Assembly: GCA_026075535.2 (NCBI GenBank)
Contig: AP026540.1
Location: 4,898,001 to 4,962,000, forward strand
Origin: Tricholoma matsutake
Taxonomy: Eukaryota; Basidiomycota; Agaricomycetes; Agaricales; Tricholomataceae
Reading direction: 5' to 3'
Length of the DNA: 64,000 nt
The translations under genes and the position numbers were made by a program. How positions within the stretch are numbered: position 1 is the first letter of the stretch; the number at the start of each line of letters is the position of its first letter. Below, one piece after another: positions 10,154 to 23,825 of the stretch. Below the pieces are notes generated by a model. It did not search any database and had not been told where the DNA came from. It saw only the letters and a program-made list of their open reading frames with translations.

Positions 10154-11799
10154 GCTATTCATCTCATTCCCCTGTGCTTCGAGGATCCTGGCTAGGTGAG
10201 TGGTGTCTATGAAAGAGTAGTCTAGGTCCCTATGGGGGCTTAGAGTGGGTGTGGGATGCCTGCTTCAACGCTCGCCCAAGTCGACGCACTCGTTTAGTTG
10301 GGGGAGGTCTGGCTCAGGGGGAGGGACATCGTTACTGGACTGCTGGTTGTCTCTGGGGCTTCCAACCTCCATGCTATGTGAGTCACTACTACTAGGGACA
10401 AGCTACACTGACTACCTGTTGGAATACACCGTCGCTAAAAGGGGCCGGGTGACGGTGCCCCCTGATAGCTAGGTCGATGCTCTGGTGGCCGCATTTCACC
10501 ACCGACTCCTCACCTCCGGTGCTCACTCCTCTGGGGTGTTATGACCCGGGTTCAATCTTCTCCCACCAGGCAACAGGATGCGCGGCCTGTTCGCCCCCTC
10601 GGAGCGTTTGGAGGCTGTATCGGGTGGACCTGGAACTGAGACAAGGGGCCATCTGTTATCGATCCTATGCTACGTACTTTGACTGTTATCGTCATTTACC
10701 TGTGGTAACTCACTCTCAATGCCCAAACGGCTGAACAGAGACCAAACCACATGCTGGGGCCTTCACAACCCCACCTTGATTACGGGTGACATCGTTGGTG
10801 ATGATGCCCAAGACTACGACACCCAGTTCTCACAGAACGAACTGGAGGTAGCAGCTGCCCTAGGCAGTCTGAGATCTGTGGGGTGGGGAGGACCTCCCCA
10901 ACCCTGACGACTACGAGGACTCTCTTGCTAGGCAGGAGGCCCTCGCTTACCCTGCACACTGCGTATTTTGATCATTAGCATTATATACCAGTACTAACTT
11001 GCTCCTGATGCCCAAATGGACAACCAGAGACAATCGTTCCAACGATCCTACACCTCCGGCAGCTGTCCCAGCTTCCTGTGTGGCGATGCCAACAGCTCTA
11101 GCAGAGCTTCAATCTGGGGAACCCTCATTCCCAGTACAGTGCCATCATCATCACAGATGGCCGTGCTGCTACTCGTGTGGGGCATTCCGCTCCACACCCA
11201 TCACTGCCAGTCCGCTGGCTGCTGTCGGGTTGGTGACAAATGTCGCTGCCCTCTACATTCTCCCCGCTGCGGGGGGGAAACTGCTATCGAGTGCATGTGC
11301 TTGCAGCGCATTTGCTCAAGGGGGGCCTCGGCCCCCTGCCTACGACGGTTCTGGTGAATAACCAGGTGAACAACCAGCCGCCACATTACTGTCACGCGTG
11401 CATTACACGGTGATGGTCCACCTCATTTGTCTGGGGTGGTCAATCCTCATTGGCTGGGAGTATGCAGACGGTTATTCCTCCCGCAAGGGGGGATTTACGG
11501 TGAATTGACACTGCTGCACTTGATCTGACTTCGGTTGGATATGTGGCTGGGGGACTGCTTCGCACCAGCTGATGATCTAATGGCAAGCTTCGGGAGGGGG
11601 TCTCCCCCTCCAGATTATTGCATTTCCTGGCTGAGAGGCCAACGTCTGTGGCACTGCCCGCCTAAAGTGGCTAAAACGAGGACCTGGGTAGGATAAGGGT
11701 GAGGGGAAGTGTAGTTATAGTAGTACCCAAGTTTGTATCCTGCTCCGCAGACTGCGATCGAGCCCCGCATTATAAATTGTTGACCCAAAAAAAAAAAAA
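10154..11799 (+). mobile_element. SE-5, subfamily C short element, 5' part missing at the LINE-b junction
   Basis: The sequence starts inside the SE 5' UTR (GCTATTCATCTCATTCCCC) immediately after the LINE-b 5' terminus and runs to poly(A) at 11787-11799. The left part was probably displaced when LINE-b inserted antisense and then lost with the left side of the nest. The poly(A) abuts SE-6 in antisense, so SE-5 itself inserted into the SE-6 ORF. Confidence 0.75.
10719..11361 (+). pseudogene. SE-5 ORF remnant, subfamily C
   Basis: It has the same two-part architecture as SE-1. A 62-codon frame starts at 10719 (MPKRLNRDQTT). A second ATG at 11008 lies downstream of a duplicated pre-ORF region and leads to a frame that runs into the 3' UTR. 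The conserved core of the SE protein is missing. The histidine-rich run near 11150 is a frame artefact shared with SE-1 and is not a metal site. Confidence 0.6.
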
Positions 11800-12419
11800 G
11801 CCATCTGACGCCATACGTTCCTCTCTGTAAGAGGGACGGCAGATACTCGGACGGTACCAATGAAAATCGTCATTGCCTCCAGTAGATGTAGAAAGCCATG
11901 AGAGGTGGCTGTTATCTCCGCCCTCTCATCTCTCGACAACGGAGGCTCATCCTCCACCAACTCTGGGATGGTGGATGAGCCCGGTGAAGTGGGGAGGGGC
12001 AGCACAGATTGCTCCTGCTGCCCCTCTGGATAAAGGAGCTCGGCAATGCCGAGCTCCCGATTGTTGTTGCCCTCGAGCCCAACCTCGAGAGCCAGATTAC
12101 TCGTATCGTTGGCCACCTGCTGTGACCACAAGATGCGGTTTATAGTCTCCTGCGAGGCTAGCTCGGTGAGACCTGGGATGAATTTGATGTCTCCACCGAT
12201 GGCAGAGTCGTCAACTTCTGATAGGTCGGAGGAGTCATCCTCCGACCATAGATTGTGGAGCTGGTTGTCCACATCAGAGTCCCATCCACCCAAAGAGATG
12301 TGACCGAACTCTGGGAGATAGTCGTCGTCGAAGTCTGCGACATCGAAATTGGAGTGTAAGAGGGGGTCACTGTGCGCCACCCGGTGTCGAATTTGCGCTC
12401 TACGGTTTGCAGAGGGCAT
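11800..12419 (-). pseudogene. SE-6 ORF, subfamily B, truncated at the SE-5 insertion
   Basis: The frame opens at ATG 12419 (MPSANRRAQIRHRVAHSDP) and stays open for about 206 codons to NVWRQMA, where SE-5 begins. It has the acidic segment, the LTELASQETINR stretch, the proline-rich linker and the start of the conserved core. It differs from SE-8 at many more sites than SE-13 does, so it is an older member of subfamily B. The basic tail is missing. Confidence 0.65.
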
Positions 12420-13186
12420 TGAGGATGATTTAGCAAAGTAGATGACGGTAGAAGTCAAGATACGTAGTGTGATAACGATAACAGACGGTCCCTTATCTCA
12501 ATTCCGGATCCACCCGATATAGCCTCCAATCGCTCCGAGGGGACAGACAGGCCGCACATCCTGCTGTCGAGTGGGAGAAGATCGAACCCGGGTCATACCA
12601 CCCCAAAGGAGTGAGCACCGGAGGTGAGAAGTTGGTGGTGAGTAGCGGCCACCATAGCGTCGACCTAGCCATCAGGGGGCACCATCACCCGGCCCCTTTT
12701 AACGATGGTGTATTCCAACGGGTAGTCAGTGTAGCATGTCTCTAGTAGTAGAAACTCACAAAGCATGGAGGCTGGAAGCCCCCCAGGTGACCAGCAGTCC
12801 AGTGAGAGTGTCCCTCCTCCTAAGCCAGATCTCCTCCAACTAAGCGAATGCGACGACATGGGCGAGTGTTGAAGTAGGCATCCCACACCCACTCTGAGAC
12901 CCCAGAGGGACCCAGACTACTCTTTCATTGACAGCACTCACCTAGCCAGGATCCTCGAAGCCCAGGAGACTGAGACAGATAGCAGACACTGTCAGAAACA
13001 GTGCCCGAGACATCCACAGAGATTGGATGGACGGATCCCTTAGCAAATCAGGCTACGCCTGGAGATGCCGAGAGCGTTCGTGATGGTGAAATCCGATCGA
13101 AAATCAGACGAGAATTGCAGTCTCGACGTTGCTACCAACATCAAGCAGGAGTGTGTTTACCACTGTTTATGGTGGTTGTAACAAGT
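11800..13186 (-). mobile_element. SE-6, divergent subfamily B short element, 3' part missing
   Basis: On the minus strand it begins near 13186 (ACTTGTTACAACC, lacking about nine bases of the terminal motif). It covers the 5' UTR and ORF and ends where SE-5 poly(A) starts. It lies in sense inside LINE-c ORF2, right after the KPKVT codons. The 3' UTR and tail are not present, so no target duplication can be seen. Confidence 0.75.
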
Positions 13187-15074
13187 TGGTGACCTTGGGT
13201 TTGAGGGGGGTATTGCCCGTGTAAGGGGCAAATCCGAGGTCGATGGGTAAGGGAGTGAATCTCCTTGCCCTTGAGAAGTGGAATATTTCGGACTTGTCAT
13301 GTTCAAGGACAAGACCGAGGGAGGTGAACACCTGGAATATCCAGCCATATGCTTTTTTAAGCAGGGGGAGGTTATCCTCCAGCTGTGGGGAGTGGGCGAT
13401 GAGGGTACCATCGTCCACATAGGACATGAGATTGACATCTCTGCCAATTTCGCTTCTTCTGAAGAGCTTCATGATGGGCGTCAGGTATAACACCAATAAG
13501 ACAGGGGACAAGGCGGATCCTTGTCCCACTCCCACATCGGCTGCGAAGGAGCCAGATGAGAAAGCGTTCCATTTGTAGGTTGTCTTGCGACCAACCAGAT
13601 ATGAACGGAAGAAATCCACTACCTGCACAGGGAATCCCGACCGAGAGATAACCTCCAGTAGAACCTGGTAGTTCAAGGAGGGGAAAAACTGAGCGATGTC
13701 GAAGGCGACAACACTCGTCTTGAGTCCTTTGGCCCACCCTGCTCTAACCAGGTGGGTAAGGTAGATTCCTGCATCCTCAGTGGAACGCTGGGCGACACCT
13801 CCAAACTGATTTTGCTCGAAGGCCTCGTGTGTGACACCATCGAACTGAAGTCGCCTAGACAACATCTTTTCGACTAATTTGCCCAGAGTGTTCAGTAGCA
13901 CGATAGGCCTGAACGACTTTGGAGTGGAATAATTAGGTTTCCCTGGCTTCGGGATGATAACCGACAAGGATTCCTTAAAGTGATCTGGCCAATGGCCAGC
14001 AGTGATGCACGCCTCAGCAATGCGGGTGATGAGCCCTGCCACTTCTGGGTTGCTACACCAGTGTTTAAGGTGCGACCACATAACATGATCGGGACCTGGA
14101 GCGGAACAGGAAGAACACGCATTTAGCGCTTCTTTCATTTCCGTGACGGAGAATGGGATCCAGGCCCTTTCAGGCACTGGATCGAGTTCATCAAGAATGC
14201 TCAGATCGACTACTCGATCTGAGGCAGCATTGTAGAACCCATCAAGGGCGGCCCAGAGGGAATCCAGATCGTTGCAAGGTTCTCCCCAATAGGAGATTGC
14301 CTCGTACAATGGGAGGTTATGTTGGCGAGTCCAGGACATCAAATCCCAGGGTCGTCTGTTCATGGTAGCCACTTCTTGGATACGGTCATCGAAGAAGTCA
14401 CGCTTTGCGTGTTGCATGACTTTCCTGTAGTGCTTCCAGTCCTCCCCATCATGGGAGGCTCTGTAAGCGTCTAGGGCACCACTGCATTCATCTGTCCACC
14501 AACCTTTGGACAACTTGCCGAGGTGGGATTTTTTTTTTTTTTTTTTTTTTTGGGTCAAAAATTTATAACGCGGCGCCCGATCGCAGTCCGCAGTAGGGAC
14601 GTACAAGCAGAGTACACTACGCCCAGCCCAAGTCCTCCTCCTGCTAATCTTCGCACTAACCACCTGGATAGCTGCGATGACCACTAAGGGGGCCCCCTTT
14701 ATCGAGTAAACGGACTTGCCAGTGGTGGCGTACCGACAACCCGGACTTGACGATGTCGTGTTCCCCGATCCCTACGGGTATAAGTGCAAGATTTAGGGGA
14801 TACTGCCGCCCCGACGTGAGCCTCTCAGCTCGGAAAGGGAGGCGTAGTCAGCGACAAGGCTGGAACGCACAACCGACAGTGGATCTGAAAGCGCTCAGGC
14901 GCCTCCCCGAACCAGTACCTAGTTTCGTGTCCCCCCTCCCTGACAGTCGCTCCTGAACATGGGTGGGCCCCCTTTATGAGGGTTAACGGACTCGTCTGGC
15001 GCCCTACGGCCACCCCAACATACCGATAACACTAGCCAGAACCAGACGAGGGTCATATGCCCTGCGCGCACAAC

Positions 15075-18000
15075 CTATCCTGGATCCCACACAAGTGAGT
15101 TGAACGACCCAAGCGCTGGGTTATTGTCCATGAATTCATGGAAGCCCTCGACAGAGTCTGGGCTTGCACGAGTTTCCTTGCGATCCACCTTGGGGCAGAC
15201 GCGTAGTAAGTGGTCTCGAGTTTGTATCTCGGGGCCAAGGCACCAACATTGGTATTCCCTGTCGAGGGATAGACGTTGGCGATACTCCCCTATAGGAGCA
15301 TGGCCAGTGATCATACGAGTTGTACGGGAAGTCAACATAGTGTCGCTCCCCATAACTTTCAGCCAGGGCCCACCTTTGTGAGTCGAGGGTAATACCGGTT
15401 TTCCACCTACTCCTTTGAGTTGGTAGAAGTGCCGACCACGATACGCCAGATCTGAGAACTGGGTGTGCCAATCCTTACAAACGGCCTTTTCGACCTGATT
15501 CTTAAGGTAATCTAAAGACGTCCACGGGTGTCTGCCCACGGAGATCTTGGTAGATGTAGCTACATTGTGCACCATCTTGTGAACGCTCCACTCGAATTTT
15601 GAGGGGACGTGCCAGAATGTAACATTTCTCTCCTCGTCCCCAGCTAGCCAGGGGTGGAGGGAGTGACAAGCGTCCAGGGCAAAGATTTGCCCAGAGCGTG
15701 GTTTTGGATCAATTAGGGACTCAATGCCCATAGTAGAATCCGAAAAGATAACCAGCTTTTTGCATCCCCTGCTGCACGCAGCGGAAACGCCAAGTTGGAG
15801 AGCGAAAAGTTCGACTTCCGGGGGGGTTCTCCTCCCAGAGGCTGATACAATGCGATCCACCTGTTCCCCCTGTCCGAAGACAAGAGCGCAGGCGACAGCT
15901 TGAAATTTAGCATCCGTGGGCACCAAGGCGTCCACTGCAATGACGAGAGTGTCATCCTCTGCCTGGGCCAAAGCCCAGGCCTTGTCGAGGTCACTCCTGT
16001 AAGAGTTCCTCGCTCCATCCTCCTTAGAGGTGAGGCGATGAGAGGAGAAACGAGTGGGGAATAGATCCTTTACTCTGTTTCCAGGTGTGTTTTCTTCCCC
16101 AAAGGGGTTGAATTCGTCACCTGGTACCAGGGCCAGCGCTGCAGCCGAGGCGACAGATGGCCCTTGTAGGTTGAGTGTGTCGAGCACGTTCCCTCCCCAG
16201 AGTCCTAGCTCATGAGAATGGGTAGTGCCGACGTGATTAGGCCCTAAGATAGCTCTCAGGGGGTGTGAAGGAGCCAATAGGGGGGTTCTGAATACCCCTC
16301 TGTCGACTAAACGATGCAGTAACAGCTGCATGGGCAGCAGTCCTGCGATACTTTCCAGGCCCCCAATAGGGGTGGTCCTGAAGGCACCGAGGATCCAGCG
16401 AGCAGCGATGGACTGCACCTGGGCCAGAGTTTTGATGACACCCTTGACGCGAGCGCCTTTGAAATGCCAAAGTCTGAGCCCGTATGTCATGATAGGTACG
16501 ACACACGAACGGTACAAGAGGCGTTTCTGCATAGGGGTTAGCCCCCTCACCGAATTGCCGAGCATTCCCATTGCCCTTGCCATGGTAAGGGCTTTGGTGG
16601 AATAGAACCGCGTATGCTCTTTGAAGGAGAGTTTGCGGTTGAAGAAAAACCCAAGGTACCTCCAGGTACCCTTGGGCTTGAGGGGGGTGTTGCCCGTGTA
16701 GGGAGCAAAGCCAAGATCGATGGGTAGGGGAGTGAATCTCCTCGCCCTTGAGAAGTGAAATATTTTGGACTTGTTGTGTTCGAGGACAAGCCCGAGGGAG
16801 GTGAATGCCTGGAAAATCCAGCCATACACTTTTTTAAGAAGGGGGAGATTATCCTCCAACTGTGGAGAGCGGGCAATGAGGGTGCCATCGTCCACATAAG
16901 ACATGAGATCGACATCTCTGCCGACTTCGCTTCTTCTGAAGAGCTTCATAATGGGCGTCAAATATAACGCCGATAAGACAGGGGACAAGGCAGAGCCTTG
17001 GCCCACTCCCACATCGGCTGCAAAGGAGCCAGATGAGAAAGTGTTCCATTTGTAGGTCGTCTTGCAACCGACTAGATATGAATGGAAGAAGTTTACTACT
17101 TGTGCAGGAAACCCTGACCGCGAGATGATCTCCAACAGAACCTGGTGGTTCAGGGAGAGGAAGAACTGAGCAATGTCGAAAGCGACAACACTCGTTTTGA
17201 GCCCTTTGGCCCATCCTGCTCTGACCAGGTGGGTAAGGTAGATTCCTGCGTCCTCAGTGGAACGCTGTGTGACACCTCCGAACTGGTTCTGCTCGAAGGC
17301 CTCGTGTGTGACCCCGTCGAACTGAAGTCGCCTAGACAACATCTTTTTGACCAGTTTGCCCAGAGTGTTCAGTAGCACAATAGGCCTGAACGACTTTGGA
17401 GTGGAGTAGTTAGGTTTCCCCGGCTTTGGGATAATAACTGACAGGGATTCCTTAAAGTGAGCTGGCCAGTGGCCAGCAGTGATGCATGCCTCAGCAATGC
17501 GGGTGATGAGCCCTGCCACTTCTGGGTTGCTACACCAGTGTTTTAGGTGCGACCACGTAACATGATCGGGACCTGGAGCGGAACGGGAAGAACACAGGTT
17601 TAGCGCTTCTTTCATTTCCGTGACGGAGAATGGGATCCAGGCCCTTTCAGGCACCGGATCGAGTTCATCCAGAATGCTCAGGTCGACTACTCGATCTGAG
17701 GCAGCGTTATAGGACCCATCAAGGGCAGCCCAGAGGGAATCCAGATCGTTGCAGGGTTCTCCCCGATAGGAGATAGCCTCATACGATGGAAGGTTGCGTT
17801 GACGAGTCCAGGACATCAGATCCCAGGGTCATCTATTCATTGTAGCCACTTCTTGGATACGGTCATCGAAAAAGTCACGCTTCGCTTGTCACATGATTCT
17901 CCTATAATGCTTCCAGTCCTCCCCATCCTGGGAGGCCCTGTACGCGTCTAGGGCGCCACTGCATTCGTCTGTCCGCCAACCTTTGGATGACTTGCCGAGG

Positions 18001-18944
18001 CGAGATTCCTTGGCATGGTTTTCCCATGCCTTGTTTAAAATCGTTGATATCGCCGAAACAACATCATCGATTTCTGCCGACGTTTTTCCGTGCCAGTTTA
18101 GCCACGGATTTAGAGCGGAGGAGACAGCATCGCGATATGATGCTTCCTCCTCGGATCCTTTTTTGATGGACCACTTGGTAACCGGAACCAGAGATCCCGG
18201 GCCAGGCAGCACCAGCGTCAGAGGAGCGTGGTCAGACATCCCCCTGGCTTCAGGTACAATCTCGCAGTACAATACAAATCTAAGATCTGTAGGCACAAAC
18301 ATCAGGTCGATCACCGTGGGGTGAAGGCCCTGTTGAGGGGGGAAGTGGGTAGGGCCCTCTACTACTGGTAGGGCTCTAGTCAGGCCTAATGCCGTAGCCG
18401 TTTCCACTAAGTGGTCAGCATGAATTGAGTGCTCAGGCCCCTGGGGATCCCAGGATGCGTGTCTCACGTTGAAATCGCCGCACATGAAGTGTAAGCATGG
18501 GATCGTCATGACGTTCTCAAATAGGAGCGTGATGGCCGAATGTTGGCTATCCGAGTATATGTTAGCGAGTAGCATGACATCCTCCCCTATTCCCAGTGAG
18601 AATAAGAGGATGTCACGATCGTCGATCAGATCTCGTCTGAGACCCAGTCTTAGATTAGCGATGCTGTTCGCAAAGTACACAGCAACGCGGGGAGGGGAGT
18701 CTATTCCCGATGGGCGCACTAAAGTACCCCAATTTGGGCTCATTGGTGCGCCTATAATTTCTTCCCCCTCCCTGTTGTGGGCAGAGGGGGCGTATCTTAT
18801 TAATCGCCAGGGAGGCTCTTGAATGAAAAGCAGGTCGTAGTCATCTACAAAATCCACTAGTAATGAGTCCATGTAACCCCAATTTCGATTTACATTCTGA
18901 CTAAATATGCGTAGCTGAGGGGTAGATCTAAGTCTGTCTCTCAT
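15075..18944 (-). pseudogene. LINE-d ORF2, full-length frame with two CGA-to-TGA stops
   Basis: The frame from ATG 18944 to the stop at 15075 has the normal 1289-codon length with all domains: endonuclease (about residues 10-245), RT (about 470-770, catalytic YVDD), RNase H (about 1000-1130) and the C-terminal finger CWCLGPEIQTRDHLLRVC. Two premature TGA codons at 17891-17889 and 17831-17829 fall between the endonuclease and RT, each where other copies have Arg CGA. No frameshift is seen, so its decay is recent compared with LINE-b and LINE-c. Confidence 0.85.
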
Positions 18945-21900
18945 TTACGTTCGGCCACCGCGTCCTGCGGGATGGTAAGCAAGAGGGGAACGAGAGTTAC
19001 GTCTCGCACTCACCTCGTCATAGCGCGCTTTGATCCAGTCTCGGTCAAAGCGATGTCGCCAAAAGTTGCACCGACGATCGTCAGATGCGTGGTTTTTCCG
19101 GCAATTGATGCATCTCGCCGGGTGAGGACAGGCTACCCCCTCTGGGGTAGCTGGGACGGGAGGGTTTTTTTTTTTTTTTTTTGGGTCAACAATTTATAAC
19201 ACGGGGCTCAATCGCAGTCCGTGGAGCAGGATACAAACTTGGGTACTACTATAACTACGCTTCCCCTCACCCATATTCTACCCAGGTCCTTGTTTTAGCC
19301 ACTTTAGGCGGGCAGTGCCACAGACGTTGGCCTCTCAGCCAGGCAAGGCAATAATCTGGAGGGGGAGACCCCCTCCCAAAGCTAGCCATTAGATCGTCAG
19401 CTGGTGCAAAGCGGTTCCCCAGCCACATATCCAACCGAAGTCAGATCAGGCGCAGCAGTGTCAATTCACTGTAAATCCCCCCTTGCGGGAGGAATAACCG
19501 TCCGCATACTCCCAGCCAACGAGGATTGACCACCCCGGATGAACGAGGTGGACCATCACCGTGTCATGCACGAGTAACAGTAATGTGGCAGCTGGTTGTT
19601 CACCTGGTTATTCACCGGAACCGCCGTAAGCAGGGGGCCAAAGCCCCCCTCGAGCAAATGCACTGCCAGCACATGCACTCGATAGCAATTTCCCCCCCGC
19701 AGTGGGGAGAACGTAAAGGGTAGCAACATTTGTCACCAACCCGACAGCAGCCAGCGGACTGGCGGTGATGGGTGTGGAGCAGGATGCCCCACACAAGTAG
19801 CAGCACGGCCATCTGTGATGATGATGGCACTGTACTGGGAATGAGGGTTCCCCAGATTGGAGCTCTGCTAGAGCTGTTGGCATCGCCACACAGGAAGCTG
19901 GAACAGCTGCCGGAGGCATAGGATTGTTGGAACGATCGTCTCTGGTTGTCCGCTTGGGCATCAGGAGCAAGTTAGTACTGGTATATGATGCAAGTGATCG
20001 AAATACGCAGCGTGCAGTGTAAGCGAGGGCCTCCTGCCTAGCAAGAGAGTCCACGTAGTCGTCAGGGTCGGGGAGGTCCTCCCCAGCCCACAGATCTCAA
20101 ACTGCCTAGGGCAGCTGCTACCTCCAGTTCGTTCTGTGAGAACTGGGTGTCGTAGTCTTGGGCATCATCACCAACGATGTCACCCGTAATCAAGGTGGGG
20201 TCATGAAGGCCCCAGCGTGTGGTTTAGTCTCTGTTCAGCCGTTTGGGCATTGAGAGTGAGTTAGCACAGGTAAATGACAATAACAGTCAAAGTACGTAGC
20301 GTAAGGTCGATAACAGATGGCCCTTTGTCTCAGTTCCAGGTCCACCCGATACAGCCTCCAAACACTCCAAGGGGGCGAACAGGCCGCGCATCCTGTTGCC
20401 TGGTGGGAGAAGATTGAACCCGGGTCATAACACCCCAGAGGAGTGAGCACCGGAGGTGAGGAGTCGATGGTGAAGTGCGGCCACCAGAGCATCGACCTAG
20501 CTATCAGGGGGCACCGTCACCCGGCCCCTTTTAGCGACGGTGTATTCCAACAGGTAGTCAGTGTAGCTTGTCCCTAGTAGTAGTGACTCACATAGCATGG
20601 AGGTTGGAAGCCCCAGAGATGACCAGCAGTCCAGTAACGATGTCCCTCCCCCTGAGCCAGACCTCCCCCAACTAAACGAGTGCGTCGACTTGGGCGAGCG
20701 TTGAAGCAGGCATCCCACACCCACTCTAAGCCCCCATAGGGACCTAGACTACTCTTTCATAGACACCACTCACCTAGCCAGGATCCTCGAAGCACAGGGG
20801 AACGAGACAAATAGCAGCCATTGTCAAAAACAATGACCGGGGCATCCCCGGGGATCGGATGGACGGATCTCTTAGCAAATCAGGGCAGGCCTGGAGACGC
20901 CGAGAGCGTTCGTGATGGTGAAATCCGATCGAAAATCGGACATAAATTGAAGTGTCGACGTCGCTGGCAATGTTGAGCAGAGGTGTTTACCACTGTTTAT
21001 AGTGGTTGTAACAAGTCAAGGAGCGCCGTTTGGGATGGGAGGGTTAGCCTTAGCATTTCCCTTACAACACCCAGCAAGGGCACGATGGTGCTCCTTGCGG
21101 TGTGGGCCTGCACAGATCGGACACTTGGTCTGTGGAGCTCTGCATGCTGGGGTGGGGTGACCCCACTTCCAGCAGCGTTGGCATAAAGGCAAGCCTGGGT
21201 TCACCCTGGCAGCCCTGACATAAGCGACGTAGTGTCCAAATTGAACGCCCCGACCGATGAGAGCCTTAGCTCGTGCACCGCTGACTGAGTCAGCGATGTT
21301 GAGATATACGGTGCACGTATCCGACATCTTCGAATCACGTACTACTCGGGGAGGGACCTGTAACACTGTGAGGTCCGATATTCTGGACTTACCCAAGTGT
21401 GCGATGATGACATCGGGCGTTAACGCCTTGTCGTTATCGATGAATGGCACGTCCACCAGCTTGAGGTACGACGTGGATGTAGGTAACGCTGCGTCCACCT
21501 GCAACGCGAAGGGGAACACCTTGTGGGCAGCCTCCTTAAAACAGCGAAGGTCCTCCTCGGAGGCCACGACATCTGTAGCTACTGATAAGTTACCAGCATG
21601 CATTGATGCGGACTGAGCCACTAGCTTAGAGTGGTGCAGTCCGAGGGTGACTCGGACGTGGTCCAAGAAGTCAGCAGGGTTTGTCTCCGCCCCAAGGGGG
21701 GGACGAACGTAGACCAGGACCTGTCTTCTTGACGGTCCGTGGACAGTAGGGGAGGGCTTTGCAGCCTTCGGTTTGGAGGGACCGACGTGTGTTGTATGTC
21801 AGCCAGCCTGTCAGTTGGAAGTTCAGGGAAGGCCTTGGCTAGTCGCACAAGGCCATCCATGGATGTGTTAGGTGCTCGCCCTCCAGGGAAGCGAGCAACC

Positions 21901-22041
21901 TGAGCAAAGGTCCCCCTGCCCGAGGGCCTGGTGGACCAGTTCACGGGGGGAGGTGGTCCTCGACCCCATGATGCAGAAACTCCCCCTGCTGGGGGTTTAG
22001 GAAGAGATCGAGCCCCTTTCGGGCCTCGTGTCCTCGCTGAT
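18945..22041 (-). pseudogene. LINE-d ORF1, 5'-truncated, split by SE-7 and frameshifted
   Basis: The zinc-knuckle end (18945-19166 and 21046 onward) and the conserved middle (about 21666-21046) are in one frame. Upstream, a small deletion near 21790, in the codons for QQHVGPS, shifts the frame, so the RFPGG and KPPAGG segments lie in another frame up to 22041. The N-terminal third was never copied. Confidence 0.7.
19167..21025 (-). mobile_element. SE-7, short element of subfamily C, full ends
   Basis: Poly(T) at 19165-19182 and the 5' end CAAGGAGCG at 21025 bound a complete subfamily C copy. TGGGACGGGAGGGTT (19152-19166) and TGGGATGGGAGGGTT (21031-21045) are the target duplication with one C/T difference that must have arisen after insertion. 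It lies in LINE-d ORF1 in the same orientation. The ORF remnants (minus strand, about 20240-20060 and 19960-19608) have the rearranged subfamily C form. Confidence 0.85.
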
Positions 22042-23825
22042 GCCGAGGTGGGATTCCTTGGCATGGTTCTCCCATGCCTTGTTTAAAATCGCTGATATCG
22101 CTGAAACGACATCATCGATTTCTGCCGAAGTATCTCCATGCCAATCTAGCCACGGAGTTAAAGCGGAGGAGACAGATGCTTCCTCCTCGGATCCTTTTTT
22201 GATGGACCACTTGGTAACCAGAACCAAAGATCCAGGGCCAGGTAGCACTAATGTCAGGGGGGCATGGTCAGACGTCCCCCTGGCTTCAGGTATGACCTCA
22301 CAGTACAGTACGAATCTGAGATATGTAGGTATGAACATCAGGTCGATCACCGTGGGGTGAAGACCCTGTTGAGGGGGGAAGTGTGTGGGGCCCTCCATTA
22401 CTGGTAGGGCTCTAGTCAGGCCTAGTTTCCACTAAATGGTCAGCATGAATAGAGTGTTCAGGCCCCTGGGGGTCCCAGGAGGCGTGTCTCATGTTGAAAT
22501 TGCCACACATGAAGTGAAGGCGAGGGATCGTCATGATGTTCTCGAATAGGAGCGTGATGGCCAAATGTTGGCTGTCCGAGTAGACGTTAGCGAGTAGCAT
22601 GACATCCTCCCCTATTCCCAGTGAGAACAGGAGAATGTCACGATCATCGATCAGATCTCGTCTGAGACCCGGTCTTAGATTGGCGATGCTGTTCAAAAAA
22701 TAGACAGCAACGCGTGGAGGGGAGTCGATTCCCGATGGGCATACCAATGTTCCCCAATTGGGACTCATTGGTGCACCTATGACTTCTTCCCCTTCCCTGT
22801 TGTGGGCAGAAGGGGCGTATCTTATTAATCGCCAAGGAGGCTCTTGGATAAACAGCAAATCATAGTCATCTATAAGGTCTGCTAGTAGCAAGTCCATGTA
22901 CCCCCAATTATGGTTAACATTCTGACTAAATATGCGCAACTGCGGTGTACATCTAAGTCTATCCCTCATTTACATTTGGCCACCGCGTCCTGCGGGATGG
23001 TAAGCAGGAGGGGAGCGAGAATTATGTCTCGCACTCACCTCATCATAGTGGGCTTTGATCCAGTCACGGTCAAAGCGATGTCGCCAAAAGTTGCACCGAC
23101 GATCATCGGATGCGTGATTTTTCCGGCAGTTTATGCATCTAGCCAGGTGGGGACAGGCTGCCCCCTCAGGGGTAGCTGGAACAGGAGGGTTTGCCTTAGC
23201 GTTTCCCTTACAACACCCTGCAAGGGCACGATGGTGCTCCTTACGGTGTGGGCCTGCACAGATCGGACACTTGGTCTGTGGAGCTCTGCATGCTGGGGTG
23301 GGGTGACCCCACTTCCAGCATTGTTGACAAAGAGGCAAGCTGGGGTTTGCCCTGGCAGCCCTAACATAAGCGACATAACGCCCAAACTGGATGCCACGAC
23401 CGATGAGAGCCTTGGCTCGTGCACTGCTGACTGAGTCAGCGATGTTGAGATAAACAGTGCACATATCCGACATTTTCGAATCACATATCACCCGTGGGGG
23501 CACTTGTAATACTGTGAGGTCTGATATTCCGGACTTCCCCAAGTGTGCGATGATGACTTCAGGCATTAGGGCCTTGTCATTAGCAATAAATGGCACGTCG
23601 ACCAATTTGAGGTACAACGTGGATGTAGGTAGCGCTGCGTCTACTTGCAGTGCGAAGGGGAATGCTTTGTGAGCAGCCTCCTTGAAGCATCGAAGGTCCT
23701 CCTCGGAGGCAACGACGTCGGTAGCTACTGACAAATTGCCAGTATGCATCGATGCGGACTGGGCCACTAGCTTAGAGTGGTGCAGGCTGAGGGTGGCCCG
23801 GACATGGTCCAGGAAGTCAGCAGCA

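Larger units (their letters stand above)
14529..22041 (-). mobile_element. LINE-d, 5'-truncated LINE with target duplication, carrying SE-7
   Basis: The poly(T) at 14529-14551 marks the 3' end, followed by a 3' UTR (14552-15074), ORF2, and ORF1 truncated near 22041 (RTRGPKG region). GCCGAGGTGGGATT flanks it at 14517-14530 and 22042-22055. This is the classic product of target-primed reverse transcription with incomplete 5' extension. Without SE-7 it is about 5.65 kb. Confidence 0.9.
13187..22969 (-). pseudogene. LINE-c ORF2 (22969-22042 and 14530-13187), endonuclease plus RT, interrupted by LINE-d
   Basis: The ATG at 22969 opens the endonuclease domain (SQNVN, IQEPPW, MCGNFNMRHASW). An 11-base deletion near 22421 shifts the frame and a 12-base deletion near 22171 removes four codons. 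After LINE-d the frame is open for about 445 codons from GKLSKGWWTDECSG through the RT, including AFDIAQFF, GVGQGSALSP and the catalytic YVDDGTL, to KPKVT. RNase H and the C terminus are absent. The frameshift and missing end make it non-functional. Confidence 0.75.

Noticed and set aside
10140..10160. LINE-b and SE-5 joined 5' end to 5' end, suggesting twin priming
   Set aside because: An antisense insertion of LINE-b into SE-5 gives the same joint and needs no special mechanism; the missing left side is covered by the breakpoint at 2856.
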